46,933 nt of DNA, taken from Nitrospirota bacterium (GTDB taxonomy: Bacteria > Nitrospirota > Thermodesulfovibrionia > Thermodesulfovibrionales > JdFR-88). The stretch is from assembly GCA_021789555.1 (NCBI GenBank), contig JAJYJK010000017.1:1-46933 (forward strand), written 5' to 3'. The notes beneath the pieces are model-generated. The model had not been told where the DNA came from, searched no databases, and saw only the letters and a program-made list of their open reading frames with translations. Positions 6,849 through 15,657 of this stretch are shown here, one piece after another. Positions within the stretch are counted from its first letter, which is position 1; the number at the start of each line of letters is the position of its first letter. Position numbers and translations under genes: made by a program.

Positions 6849-7496
6849 TTACTGGCCGCCTTCGCTTTCCAGCTCCTGTTTTTCCTGCAGGAGCCTTGCT
6901 TTTTCCTGCATGAGGGGTGGCAGGACATTGGTCTCCATGTCTTTTATCTTCGCCTCAAGTTGTTGTTTGGAAATAAAATTGGCCTGTAACATCTGTTGCT
7001 GCTGAGGGTTCAGCGCCTGATTATAATTCTTGTCGCTGCGTGTCACCGCCCGCCCCATATTAAACAGGTTTTGTATGCGGAGCATGACCTCCTGATACTG
7101 CTCTTTCAATTGCTGGTATTCGTCTTCCTTCGCCTTTATCCCGGCGAGCCGCCTGTCTATCTCCGCAAGCCTGCCCGCATTTGCTGCAGGCCGGGCCGGG
7201 GACTTCGCCTGGGGCTGTTTTGCCGGAGCGGTATATTCGGGCAGGACGACGGTCGGCTCCACGCTGGATTTTTCTATCCGCAGCACATCGCTTTTCGGGA
7301 TGCCTATCGTGCCCCCTCCGTACTGGAACCTGACCTCCCCTTTCACGCACTCATAGGAGCCGATCCCCTCCAGGACCGAACCGTTTTTTAGTATCAGCCT
7401 GTAGGCCGCCAGCGCCGGGGAAAAGGCAATGAAAACGGCCAGAAGCGAAGACGAAAACAAAAATAATATGAGTTTTAACCGGGCCATCGGTGTCAT
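6849..7496 (-). CDS. exported coiled-coil protein of unknown function
   Basis: A 215-residue protein with a clear N-terminal export signal: basic start, then LILFLFSSSLLAVFIAFSPALA with an A-x-A cleavage site near residue 30. The mature part begins with a small beta domain (YRLILKNGSVLEGIGSYE, ...GGGTIGIPKSDVLRIEK). A Pro/Ala-rich linker (about 85-105) and a long coiled coil follow (about 107-215; many E, K, Q and heptad leucines). The beta domain resembles the small SH3-like segment seen in other envelope proteins of this kind. Its ATG overlaps the uvrC stop codon by four bases (ATGA), so the two are co-transcribed. Function unknown; an envelope structural or stress role is inference. Confidence 0.75.
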   Translation of the reverse strand: MTPMARLKLILFLFSSSLLAVFIAFSPALAAYRLILKNGSVLEGIGSYECVKGEVRFQYGGGTIGIPKSDVLRIEKSSVEPTVVLPEYTAPAKQPQAKSPARPAANAGRLAEIDRRLAGIKAKEDEYQQLKEQYQEVMLRIQNLFNMGRAVTRSDKNYNQALNPQQQQMLQANFISKQQLEAKIKDMETNVLPPLMQEKARLLQEKQELESEGGQ

Positions 7497-9310
7497 TCTA
7501 ACACATTTTCCTTTTTATCAAGAGTGCTTTTGATCACCTGGGCCAGCTCCATGCCGATGCCCTCCACGCGGCTTATCTCTTCTGCTTTCGCCTCTCTGAT
7601 GGCCTCGAGGCTTCCGAAGCGTTTCAAAAGGGCCAGCCGTCTCTGCCTGCCTATTCCTTTCACCGACTCCAGCGGCGAGGAAAGGAGGTTTTTGCCGCGG
7701 AGCCGCTTATGGAAACCGATTGCAAAACGGTGGACCTCGTCGCGCATCCGTCTGAGAAGCAGCGACGAGGGGCTTCCGTCCTCGATATTCACCGGCAGCT
7801 CCGAGGCGGTCGTAAATACTCTGTCCGGGTCTTTGGCGACGGCAATGACCCCTGCCGGGGGGGGCTCCGGGAGCGTATAGACGGCCCTCATCGCGGCCTC
7901 GAGCTGCCCTTTGCCGCCGTCTATCACCACAAGCTCCGGCCTGTCGGCGCCCAGGTCCGCCAGGACCCTCGAGACGGTCTCCTCCATCATCCGGTAATCG
8001 TCCATCTTGCCGGCCGGGACGCTCTTTATCTTCACATGACGGTAAAATTCCTTCCTGAATTCGCCCCCCGCCCAGTAAATGAACCCCCCGACGGGCTGTG
8101 CCCCGAAGGTCGTGGATATGTCGAACGCCCCGATGCTCTCGGGTGCTTTTCTGAGGTAAAACCTCTCCTTAAGCGATTCGAGCGTCTTTTCGCCGGGCGC
8201 GGCCTTCCTCGCCCTGATGAGCTCGGCCGCGTTGCGCTCGGCCATCTTCAGGAGGTCGTTTTTCTTTCCTCGCGCGGGGACGCGGATTATCACCTTGCCG
8301 CGCCTTCTGGCGGACAGCCATGCCTCGATGGAAGCGGCATCCTGCGGCTTTTTTCTCAAGAGGACCTCATCCGGCGGGATAATCTCCTTGGAGTAAAACT
8401 GCTCCAGGAAACCGGCTAGAAACTCCTCCAGGGGCATCGGGGCCTGATTTGGAAGGTAAAAATCCTTGCTCCCTATCATCAATCCCTTGCGTATGAAGAA
8501 GACCTGGACGGCCTGCGGGGCCATGCCGTCTTCGCTCGCATGGCCGATGACATCGATGTCTCCAAGTTCCGGGGAGATGACTTTCTGCTGTTCGAGGGCC
8601 CTTTTAAGCGCCTCGATCCTGTCCCTGAGCCTTGCCGCGTCCTCATAAAGCTGCTCCGCGGCAAGCCTGTACATCGTGCCTTCGAGTTCCTTCAGGAGCT
8701 TTTTCTTGTCGCCTTCGAGGAAAAGCCGGACCTCTTCCACCGCCTTTGCGTATTGCTCCTTGCTTATGCTGCCGTCGCAGGGCGCGGGGCATCTGCCCAT
8801 CTGGCGCTGGATGCAGGGGCGCATCTTTTTGTCGAGGCGGTAACGGCAGGGCCTTATATTGAAATGCCTTCGGATGAAGGCGAGGGTCTCCCACATGGCG
8901 CCAGCCGGCACGAAGGGGCCGTAATAGAGCGCCCCGTCACTGAGGATGCGCCTCGTCACTTCCAGCCGGGGCCACTCCTCGTTCACCGTGAGTTTCAGAT
9001 AGGGGTAGTTCTTGTCGTCCCGGAATATGACGTTGAAGGGGGGCCGGTGCTCCTTTATGAGATTGGCTTCGAGGGCAAAGGCCTCCAGCTCGCTGTCGGT
9101 CACGATGTAGGAGAAATCGCGCACCCGCCTCACCATGCCCTGCTTCCGCTCGTCGAGGGCCGCGCCCCTCTGGAAATAGCTCCTCAAACGGTCCCGGAGG
9201 CTCTTCGCCTTCCCCACATAGAGCACCTTGTCTTTTTCGTCCCTGAAGATGTAGACGCCCTGCTGACGGGGGACCCTGGAGAGTTTTACTTTTAAATCAA
9301 TCTCGGGCAT
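7493..9310 (-). CDS. uvrC: excinuclease ABC subunit C
   Basis: A 605-residue nuclease of nucleotide-excision repair. It makes the 3' and 5' incisions around UvrB-bound lesions. Domains in order: GIY-YIG nuclease (about 12-95; GVYIFRDEKDKVLYVGKAK), a cysteine cluster (PCRYRLDKKMRPCIQRQMGRC), the UVR UvrB-binding motif (about 200-235), the RNase H-like endonuclease (from about 395; SIGAFDISTTFGAQPVGG, and the ELVVIDGGKGQLEAA acidic motif), and C-terminal helix-hairpin-helix pairs (VKGIGRQRRLALLKRFGS). Length and order are normal for UvrC. It is preceded by a paired palindromic repeat and followed with a 4-base overlap by the coiled-coil gene. Confidence 0.97.
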   Translation of the reverse strand: MPEIDLKVKLSRVPRQQGVYIFRDEKDKVLYVGKAKSLRDRLRSYFQRGAALDERKQGMVRRVRDFSYIVTDSELEAFALEANLIKEHRPPFNVIFRDDKNYPYLKLTVNEEWPRLEVTRRILSDGALYYGPFVPAGAMWETLAFIRRHFNIRPCRYRLDKKMRPCIQRQMGRCPAPCDGSISKEQYAKAVEEVRLFLEGDKKKLLKELEGTMYRLAAEQLYEDAARLRDRIEALKRALEQQKVISPELGDIDVIGHASEDGMAPQAVQVFFIRKGLMIGSKDFYLPNQAPMPLEEFLAGFLEQFYSKEIIPPDEVLLRKKPQDAASIEAWLSARRRGKVIIRVPARGKKNDLLKMAERNAAELIRARKAAPGEKTLESLKERFYLRKAPESIGAFDISTTFGAQPVGGFIYWAGGEFRKEFYRHVKIKSVPAGKMDDYRMMEETVSRVLADLGADRPELVVIDGGKGQLEAAMRAVYTLPEPPPAGVIAVAKDPDRVFTTASELPVNIEDGSPSSLLLRRMRDEVHRFAIGFHKRLRGKNLLSSPLESVKGIGRQRRLALLKRFGSLEAIREAKAEEISRVEGIGMELAQVIKSTLDKKENVLE

Positions 9311-9326
9311 AAAGAATTAACTTCTA

Positions 9327-9438
9327 ACACCCTCTCCCAACCCTCTCCCTTTTTAGGGAGAGGGTTTAACTTTTAAAAACGGGAGCCTCGCCTTTTGCTA
9401 AATCCTCTCCCTTGAGGGAGAGGATCAGGAGAGGGTGT
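9327..9438. repeat. paired palindromic intergenic repeat (REPIN-like)
   Basis: The outer ends ACACCCTCTCC (9327) and GAGGGTGT (ending 9438) enclose two inverted hairpin units, separated by an A/T- and G-containing middle. It lies between murA (ending 9450) and uvrC (starting 9310), both on the minus strand. Confidence 0.85.
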
Positions 9439-9449
9439 ATATGTTTCTC

Positions 9450-10700
9450 CTATTTTATCCTCTCGGCCTGTGCCCCGAGCGCCACGAGTTTTTTCTCCAT
9501 CTGCTCGTAGCCCCTGTCCAGGTGATAAATCCTGTGCACGACGCTTTCGCCCTCCGCCGCGAGGGCGGCCAGCACCAGGGAGGCGGAGGCCCTCAGATCG
9601 GTTGCCATGACCTGGGCCCCCTTCAGCGCGGGGACCCCTTTGACTGTCGCCACGCCGCCTTGAAACTCTATGTCCGCGCCCATGCGCTTCAGTTCCGGGA
9701 CGTGCATGAAACGGTTCTCGAAGACGGTCTCGTTTATCATGCTGTTGCCGTCGGCCATGCACATCAGGGCCATGAACTGGGCCTGCACGTCCGTAGGAAA
9801 CCCCGGATAGGGCATGGTGGTGATGTTCACGGAGCGGGGCCTGCCGTCCCCCTTCACTCTGAGCCCCGCGGGCGTTTTTTTCACCTCGGCCCCGGTCTCC
9901 CGGAGTTTTATGGAGACTGCGTCGAGGTGTTCCGGGCGGGCGTTTTTAATCAGTATATCCCCCCCGGTAATGGCCGCGGCGACCGCGAAGGTCGCGGCCT
10001 CTATCCTGTCAGGAACGGCCTGATGGCTGTAGGGCTTAAGCTCGTCGACGCCTTCTATCTCTATGAGACTGCCGCCTGCGCCCTCTATCTTTGCGCCCAT
10101 CGCCTGGAGGGTCTCGGCGAGGTCGACTATCTCGGGCTCGCGGGCGGCGTTTTCGAGAATGGTCACGCCCTTTGCGAGCGCGGCGGCCATCATCAGGTTT
10201 TCGGTGCCGGTGACGGTGGGCAGGTCGAAATAGAGCGATGCGCCCTTCAGCCTCCTGGCCTTTGCGATTACGTATCCGCCTTCAAGCTCGATCTTCGCCC
10301 CCATCTTCTCAAGCCCCATCAGGTGAAAATTTATGGGCCTTGCCCCTATGGCGCAGCCGCCGGGAAGCGATACCTTCGCCCTGCCGTATCTCGCGGCGAG
10401 CGGCCCCAGGACGAGGACCGAGGCCCTCATCGTCTTTACAAGCTCGTAAGGGGCAACAGGGTTTTTAAGCCCTGCCGTATCTATCTCCGCCAGGGAGTCC
10501 TCGAGGGAAAAACGGGCCCCCATCTGCTCGAGGAGCGTCCCCATCGTAAGCACGTCCCTCAACGCGGGCACGCCCCGCAGGACGCTCTTGCCCCCGGCCA
10601 GTATCGCGGCGGCTATGGCGGGGAGACTCGCGTTCTTGGAGCCGCTTATCGTCACAGTCCCCTTCAGCGGCACGCCGCCCTTTATAAGCAGTTTTTCCAT
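9450..10700 (-). CDS. murA: UDP-N-acetylglucosamine 1-carboxyvinyltransferase
   Basis: A 416-residue EPSP-synthase-fold enzyme that transfers enolpyruvate from PEP to UDP-GlcNAc, the first committed step of peptidoglycan synthesis. The N-terminal motif [20 protein letters not shown] holds the substrate lysine and asparagine. C116 in the flexible loop [17 protein letters not shown] is the catalytic residue and the fosfomycin target. Also present are [17 protein letters not shown] and the C-terminal [17 protein letters not shown] motif. Length is typical. Start at ATG 10700. It stands alone on the minus strand, upstream of uvrC and a repeat. Confidence 0.97.
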   Translation of the reverse strand: MEKLLIKGGVPLKGTVTISGSKNASLPAIAAAILAGGKSVLRGVPALRDVLTMGTLLEQMGARFSLEDSLAEIDTAGLKNPVAPYELVKTMRASVLVLGPLAARYGRAKVSLPGGCAIGARPINFHLMGLEKMGAKIELEGGYVIAKARRLKGASLYFDLPTVTGTENLMMAAALAKGVTILENAAREPEIVDLAETLQAMGAKIEGAGGSLIEIEGVDELKPYSHQAVPDRIEAATFAVAAAITGGDILIKNARPEHLDAVSIKLRETGAEVKKTPAGLRVKGDGRPRSVNITTMPYPGFPTDVQAQFMALMCMADGNSMINETVFENRFMHVPELKRMGADIEFQGGVATVKGVPALKGAQVMATDLRASASLVLAALAAEGESVVHRIYHLDRGYEQMEKKLVALGAQAERIK

Positions 10701-10818
10701 GCGATCATTTTAGGATAACACAAAAAAGGGAGGCGTCATAAAGCGCGCGGGCCATGGCAAAGGCATATGCAAGCCAATGGGAAGCCCCCCAAGCGATGGG
10801 GCGCCGGGGGCGCCCGGC

Positions 10819-10986
10819 CTATGACTTTTTGCTCGTCACCGCGAAGAAACGCGTGATCTTGCGCTCTATGTGGTCGCTGCCGCAATAATCACATTTTATC
10901 TTCGGACCGGCTTCATATTCTTTTATCGTGATAAAGACGGTAAAGTCCTTTCCGCAATCCTTGCAGGTGTATACATATGCAGGCAT
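10819..10986 (-). CDS. FmdB-family zinc-ribbon protein
   Basis: A 55-residue protein MPAYVYTCKDCGKDFTVFIT..., with paired knuckles CKDCG and CDYCG typical of the FmdB/CxxC_CXXC_SSSS zinc-ribbon family. I used ATG 10986 because an AGGAGG lies just upstream and the family begins MP.Y.Y.C..CG; the longer upstream frame is not conserved-looking. Function in the family is unclear; members were named after formamidase-operon regulators. A GC-rich hairpin follows the stop (about 10782-10820). Confidence 0.85.
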   Translation of the reverse strand: MPAYVYTCKDCGKDFTVFITIKEYEAGPKIKCDYCGSDHIERKITRFFAVTSKKS

Positions 10987-11198
10987 CCGGACCTCCTTTT
11001 TTCGGCATAAGAAAATTCTACCGCATATCGCATTTTTGGCAATTGCCCCGCCACACCTTTTTGCATTCGCAGCCGATATGCAGTGACTTTTTATTAGGGA
11101 ATGCCCGATTTTCATCGCGGGGTTCGGGGGCCGGGCTTCCGATGGCTTTCCTGGGGATAAGGGCCTGCGACCTGTGCAAAAGATTTATAATTGAAGAA

Positions 11199-11233
11199 CC
11201 CCGCGGCTTAAGGGGACTAGTCCCCCCGCGGGG
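11199..11233. other. nested strong intergenic hairpin
   Basis: Outer arms CCCCGCGG (11199-11206) and CCGCGGGG (11226-11233) enclose a perfect 14-bp palindrome GGGGACTAGTCCCC (11212-11225). No T-tract follows, so it is not a standard terminator. It lies about 24 bp upstream of the peptidase-like gene at 11257, in a gap (10987-11256) where I see no gene. Confidence 0.6.
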
Positions 11234-11256
11234 AACACGCTCGCTATCCATTTAAC

Positions 11257-11826
11257 ATGAAACTGGAAAAAACCGGCTTTACGGAAAACCTCATCCGGCT
11301 AAACGGGCTCGATTTCGGCAGATGGGTTTTTTTGCCCGGCATGCGCCTTGGCGACCGCGTGAAATGGTGGGCGGAGGGGGAAACCCTTCGCCCCGGCGGA
11401 CAAAAACACAACGGGCTTGACCTCAGATTATACGAAACCGCCAGTGGGCAAGTCGCAGCGCTTTCGGAGGGGACTAAAATCCCCCTGCTTTATCCGGGAA
11501 GAATCGTAAGCATCAGCCCTGACTTCCTCGCACAGAGCATTTTTGTGGAAAACGAAGTCAATAAGGCCGGAAGGGGAAAGAGACTTTTTACCGTATACGG
11601 CCACCTGCTCGCCGATGCCCGCCTCGAGGGCCGGCGGCTGGATGCCTGCCTCGATGAAGGTCTCGTAATCGGCAGCCTGGGCAGGCTGAAAAAAAGCGCG
11701 GCCCCCGCTCACCTGCATATCTCCATTTTGTATGCGCCCGAAGATGTCCCGGTAAAAAAGCTCTCCTGGAAGCTTCTCGATGAAACGCCGGGTGTTGTCT
11801 TTCTGGATCCGGAGGGGATTTTGTAA
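11257..11826 (+). CDS. M23-like peptidase-fold protein, cytoplasmic-looking
   Basis: A 189-residue protein with the zinc-site pattern of LytM/M23 endopeptidases: H51 and D55 in the HNGLDLRLYE motif, H115 in VYGHL, and H152-L-H154 in the APAHLHISI motif. Family members cut peptidoglycan cross-links or are inactive activators. Unusually, there is no signal peptide or membrane anchor, so access to peptidoglycan is unclear. The D in HxxxD is kept, which argues that metal binding survives. It stands alone on the plus strand, convergent with hppA. A cytoplasmic or non-classical role is inference. Confidence 0.65.
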   Translation: MKLEKTGFTENLIRLNGLDFGRWVFLPGMRLGDRVKWWAEGETLRPGGQKHNGLDLRLYETASGQVAALSEGTKIPLLYPGRIVSISPDFLAQSIFVENEVNKAGRGKRLFTVYGHLLADARLEGRRLDACLDEGLVIGSLGRLKKSAAPAHLHISILYAPEDVPVKKLSWKLLDETPGVVFLDPEGIL

Positions 11827-11839
11827 AAGAAAAAAAGAA

Positions 11840-11881
11840 ACACCCTCTCCCAACCCTCTCCCTCAAGGGAGAGGGTTTCAC
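11840..11881. repeat. palindromic intergenic repeat, single unit
   Basis: Half-element of the same family: ACACCCTCTCCC then AACCCTCTCCCT-CAAGGGAGAGGGTT. It lies between the convergent M23-like gene and the hppA terminator. Confidence 0.75.
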
Positions 11882-11891
11882 ACAAATAAAT

Positions 11892-11921
11892 AAAAAGGGG
11901 GCCGGAAAAAATCCGGCCCCC
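11892..11921 (-). terminator. intrinsic terminator of hppA
   Basis: On the minus strand, stem GGGGGCCGGA (from 11921) pairs with TCCGGCCCCC through a short T-rich loop and runs into TTTTTATTTATTT. It is a textbook rho-independent terminator 65 bases beyond the hppA stop. Confidence 0.88.
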
Positions 11922-11985
11922 TTCGCGTCTCTGGCAAAGCCCTCTTCCAGTGCAGAAGCGCACTGTCAGAAGGTAAAACCCTTTT

Positions 11986-14058
11986 TTAGTGCAGAAGCGG
12001 CACTATCAGAAGGGCGACGATATTGACGACCTTTATCATCGGGTTTATGGCCGGGCCCGCCGTGTCCTTATACGGGTCGCCGACGGTGTCACCGGTGACG
12101 GCCGCCTTATGGGCATCGGACTTCTTGCCGCCGTAAGCGCCGTCCTCGATGTATTTCTTCGCGTTGTCCCATGCGCCGCCGCCGCTGGTCATCGCGATTG
12201 CCTGGAAGAGCCCGGTGATGATTGCGCCTATGAGCAGGCCGCCAAGGGCCTGCGTGCCCAGGATGAAACCAACCGCCACGGGGGCGGCAACGGGGATGAG
12301 CGCGGGCAACATCATCTGCCTGATGGCGGACTTGGTGACGATGTCGACGCACTTCCCGTACTCGGGTCTGCCCGTGCCTTCCATGATCCCCTTTATCTCG
12401 CGGAACTGACGCCTCACCTCATCGACAACGCCGCCGGCCGCCTTGCCCACGGCCTCCATCAGGAGGGAGCCGAAGTAGTAAGGAAGCAGGCCGCCGATGA
12501 AGAGGCCCACGATGACTTTCGGGTTTGAAAGGTCAAAGGCCAGGCTGCCCGTGGCGCCGGCTCCCGCGGCCGTCCTTGAATACTCCGCGAAGAGCACCAG
12601 GGCGGCAAGGGCCGCCGAGCCGATAGCATATCCCTTGGTAACGGCTTTAGTCGTGTTGCCGACCGAGTCCAGCGGGTCGGTGATGTTTCTGACCTCTTCG
12701 GGAAGCTCGGCCATCTCGGCGATGCCGCCCGCGTTGTCCGTTATAGGACCGTAGGAGTCGATGGCCACGACAATACCGGTCATGGAGAGCATGGCCACGG
12801 CGGCAAGGGCGATGGCGAAGAGGCCCGCGACCGTCTGCGTTGACGAGAGATCCGTGAATCCGCCCGCGCCTATCTTAAACGACCAGAGGATGGCCACGAC
12901 TATGGCCAGGACGGGAAGCGCCGTGGACTTCATGCTCACGGCGAGACCCGCTATGACGTTTGTGCCATGGCCGGTCTGGCTGGCCGAGGCGATGTGCTTG
13001 ACCGGGCTAAAGCTTTTCGAGGTGAAGTACTCGGTTATGAGGACTATCGCTCCGGTAAGCAGAAGCCCTATTACGGCAATCGTAAAGACACCCATCTGCG
13101 TAAAGGCCTGCTCCACACCCGGCTGCCCCAGGAACCAGCCCGAGGCGAGGTAGAAAGCGATGGCCGCGAGGATGCCCGATACCGCGAGGCCCTTGTAGAG
13201 GGCGCCCATGATGTAATTGTTCTTGCCGAGCCTCACGAAGAACGTGCCTATTATCGAGGCGATTATCGAGATGCCGCCAAGAATCAGCGGGAACTGGACC
13301 CAGAGGCTGTCCGGCCCGAAGGCCGTCTTCGCCAGCAGCATTCCCGCGACCAGCGTGACGGTGTAGGTCTCGTAAAGGTCGGCCGCCATGCCCGCGCAGT
13401 CGCCCACGTTGTCGCCCACGTTGTCGGCGATAACGGCGGGGTTCCTGGGGTCGTCCTCGGGGATGCCCGCCTCGACCTTGCCCACGAGGTCCGCGCCTAC
13501 GTCAGCGGCCTTCGTGTAGATGCCGCCCGCGATACGAGCGAAGACGCTCATCAGCGAGCAGCCAAAGCCAAGCCCGATGATCGCGTGGAAGACATCCGGC
13601 CCAATCATGCCTTTGACGATACTGAAAAAGGCCGACAGGACGAGAAGGCCAAGACCCACGACCATGAGCCCCGTCACCGAGCCGCCCCTGAAGGCAAGCC
13701 CGAGGGCGGCCTGAAGGCCCCGGCTCGCGGCCTGGGCCGTCCTTACGTTGGCCCTGACCGACACCATCATGCCTATGTAGCCCGCGAGCGCCGAGCCTAT
13801 GGCGCCGATAAGGAAGCCCACGGCGGTCATTGTGCCCAGTCCAAAGGCCCAAATGAGAACGAAGATTACGATGCCAACGATAGCGACCGTCTTGTATTCC
13901 CTTTTCAAGAAGGCCTCGGCGCCTTCCTTGACGGCAGCCGATATTGCCTGCATCCTGTCGCTGCCGGCATCCTGCTTCACGACCCAGGCTGCGGAGACAA
14001 GGGCGTATACCACGCCCGCCACACCGCACAGAAACGCAAATAATTCTATACCGCTCAT
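11986..14058 (-). CDS. hppA: K+-independent H+-translocating membrane pyrophosphatase
   Basis: A 690-residue protein with about 16 membrane helices that hydrolyses PPi and pumps protons out. The substrate signature is [20 protein letters not shown], followed by [20 protein letters not shown]. Acidic motifs repeat near the C-terminus ([19 protein letters not shown]). The [12 protein letters not shown] segment has Lys where K+-dependent enzymes have Ala, which marks the K+-independent, proton-pumping class. It lies downstream of qmoC on the same strand. This makes metabolic sense: PPi from ATP sulfurylase is pulled away and its energy conserved. Start ATG 14058 is preceded by a GGAGGA site. A strong terminator follows. 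Confidence 0.97.
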   Translation of the reverse strand: MSGIELFAFLCGVAGVVYALVSAAWVVKQDAGSDRMQAISAAVKEGAEAFLKREYKTVAIVGIVIFVLIWAFGLGTMTAVGFLIGAIGSALAGYIGMMVSVRANVRTAQAASRGLQAALGLAFRGGSVTGLMVVGLGLLVLSAFFSIVKGMIGPDVFHAIIGLGFGCSLMSVFARIAGGIYTKAADVGADLVGKVEAGIPEDDPRNPAVIADNVGDNVGDCAGMAADLYETYTVTLVAGMLLAKTAFGPDSLWVQFPLILGGISIIASIIGTFFVRLGKNNYIMGALYKGLAVSGILAAIAFYLASGWFLGQPGVEQAFTQMGVFTIAVIGLLLTGAIVLITEYFTSKSFSPVKHIASASQTGHGTNVIAGLAVSMKSTALPVLAIVVAILWSFKIGAGGFTDLSSTQTVAGLFAIALAAVAMLSMTGIVVAIDSYGPITDNAGGIAEMAELPEEVRNITDPLDSVGNTTKAVTKGYAIGSAALAALVLFAEYSRTAAGAGATGSLAFDLSNPKVIVGLFIGGLLPYYFGSLLMEAVGKAAGGVVDEVRRQFREIKGIMEGTGRPEYGKCVDIVTKSAIRQMMLPALIPVAAPVAVGFILGTQALGGLLIGAIITGLFQAIAMTSGGGAWDNAKKYIEDGAYGGKKSDAHKAAVTGDTVGDPYKDTAGPAINPMIKVVNIVALLIVPLLH

Positions 14059-14417
14059 TTCCTCCTCCTAAAAAATTTGATAAAAACCTCAGATTCAAAG
14101 AATCTTTTTGGCATCCTGTGCCTTTCCCTTGACGAAAACACGAACCAAAATTCTTATCCCTGCCGTCCGCTCAACGTCCGCGCTGTCCTTCTCCCGAATC
14201 GATCGGCCCCCCTCCGTCCTCGAATCGGTCCCTCAATCGATCCGCCCCGAAAACCGCATCTACCGCCTGGGCTGCCCCCGGTTCCCCTCCCCGTCAGACC
14301 CTCTTGCCCCCTGCCCCCTTGCCAGACGCGCCGCGATTACAGCCCGCGGCCCGTCGTTGTCTTGCCCTTGCCAGCCCTTTCAACCCTTTCAGGCCCCTGG
14401 ACGCCGGACGGCTTTGG
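14059..14417. other. gene-free gap between qmoC and hppA with strand-biased composition
   Basis: No convincing gene. The plus strand is strongly pyrimidine-rich between about 14140 and 14410, with many CCC and CTTGCCC runs; equivalently, the minus-strand transcript of the qmo-hppA direction is purine-rich. Two short GATCGATC-like copies (CGAATCGATCGG, TCAATCGATCCG) occur near 14195-14245. It may be an untranslated leader of hppA or decayed sequence. Confidence 0.5.
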
Positions 14418-15587
14418 CTATATCCTGCCCGTCATCTTGCCGAAGACCATCGCGGTGCCCCGGTAGAACATATGGGCCATCTTTGAAAACGGCGCATACG
14501 CAAACAGGAAGAAGACGAAGCTAAGGTGAACAATGTAAATCGGATATGCAACGGGCGTATTGGCGAGCCTCAGGAGCTCCGCCAGCAGGCCCGTTATCCC
14601 CAATCCGGCCACGATAGAGATAAAGAGCCAGTCATAATAGCTGCCCAATCCCGCCTTCTTCGCGTTATTCATCCTGTTTGCCATCACAAGCAGGATACCC
14701 GCAATCAGGGCGACCGCGCTTATGTTTCCGATGATCTTGTAAACGATGATAAGCCCCGTAAGCAGCGATTCGCTTATTTCCACAGGATGTCCGAGATATG
14801 CGAGATATCCCGTTTGGGGTTCCAGGATTACTTTTCCGAAGGCAAGTATTGTCGTTATGAACAGCCCGATGAAACTGTAGAACACCAGCATGTGCGCGGT
14901 GGACCTTGCCTTGGTGACCTCGCATTTTTTAAACCGGTTGTGCGCGAGGATGTCCTTGATAGTGTCCGTTATGGCCGCGCCAAGCCCCATCTTGGGGGTG
15001 GAGCCCGCAGGCAGGCCGGAGTACATTGCCTTCCAGTACTTGCTTATGCCTATGCCCAGGCTGGCAAGCGCCAACAGGGCCACGATGCTGAACAGCGGAT
15101 CTATGTATTTGAGCGAGAAAAGGAATTTCCCGTATTCGATCTTTCCGTCCTGCAGCGGGATATTGCCGCCCAGGAAACCCTGGCCCGCGACAAACGCCAG
15201 GAGGATGGCCACGGGCACCGCGAAGAGCAGCAGAAGAAATACCGGCTGGTTGACTATCCTGGCCATGAACCGGGAAACCGAAAACTCCTCTATGCTCATC
15301 TTCCGGATCGCGTTGAGGACCTCTCCGGGCTTCGCCCCGCGCGGGCAGTTGGCCGTGCAATCGCTACACTGGTGGCAGAGCCAGATGTCGGGGTTCCTGA
15401 AGAGCTCGTCCTTCAGTCCCCACTGCGCCTGCACCATCTCCTTCCGGGGGAAGGGACTGTCATCCGGCGAGACGTTGCAGACCACAGAGCAGGTCGCGCA
15501 CTGGTAGCACTTCTTCAGCGACTCCCCGCCCGCGTTTATTACGTCTTTTACAAACCCGAGGTCCGGATTCAATATCCTTTCACTCAT
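14418..15587 (-). CDS. qmoC: quinone-interacting oxidoreductase subunit QmoC
   Basis: A 389-residue membrane subunit of the Qmo complex. The N-terminal domain is HdrC-like with two [4Fe-4S] motifs (C27-x2-C30-x2-C33-x3-C37; C71-x2-C74-x2-C77-x3-C81). The C-terminal half is a cytochrome-b/NarI-like membrane domain with about six helices and several histidines for haem b. It takes electrons from menaquinol and passes them via QmoAB to AprAB for APS reduction. Gene order qmoA-qmoB-qmoC is as in known sulfate reducers; the gap to qmoB is about 70 bases. Stop at 14418, followed by a 359-base gap to hppA. Confidence 0.95.
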   Translation of the reverse strand: MSERILNPDLGFVKDVINAGGESLKKCYQCATCSVVCNVSPDDSPFPRKEMVQAQWGLKDELFRNPDIWLCHQCSDCTANCPRGAKPGEVLNAIRKMSIEEFSVSRFMARIVNQPVFLLLLFAVPVAILLAFVAGQGFLGGNIPLQDGKIEYGKFLFSLKYIDPLFSIVALLALASLGIGISKYWKAMYSGLPAGSTPKMGLGAAITDTIKDILAHNRFKKCEVTKARSTAHMLVFYSFIGLFITTILAFGKVILEPQTGYLAYLGHPVEISESLLTGLIIVYKIIGNISAVALIAGILLVMANRMNNAKKAGLGSYYDWLFISIVAGLGITGLLAELLRLANTPVAYPIYIVHLSFVFFLFAYAPFSKMAHMFYRGTAMVFGKMTGRI

Positions 15588-15657
15588 CTATTGCCTTCCT
15601 CCTTGCCGATCTTTATCTAAAAAATCCGATCAAATCCAAAGGCCAATTTAAACCGGT

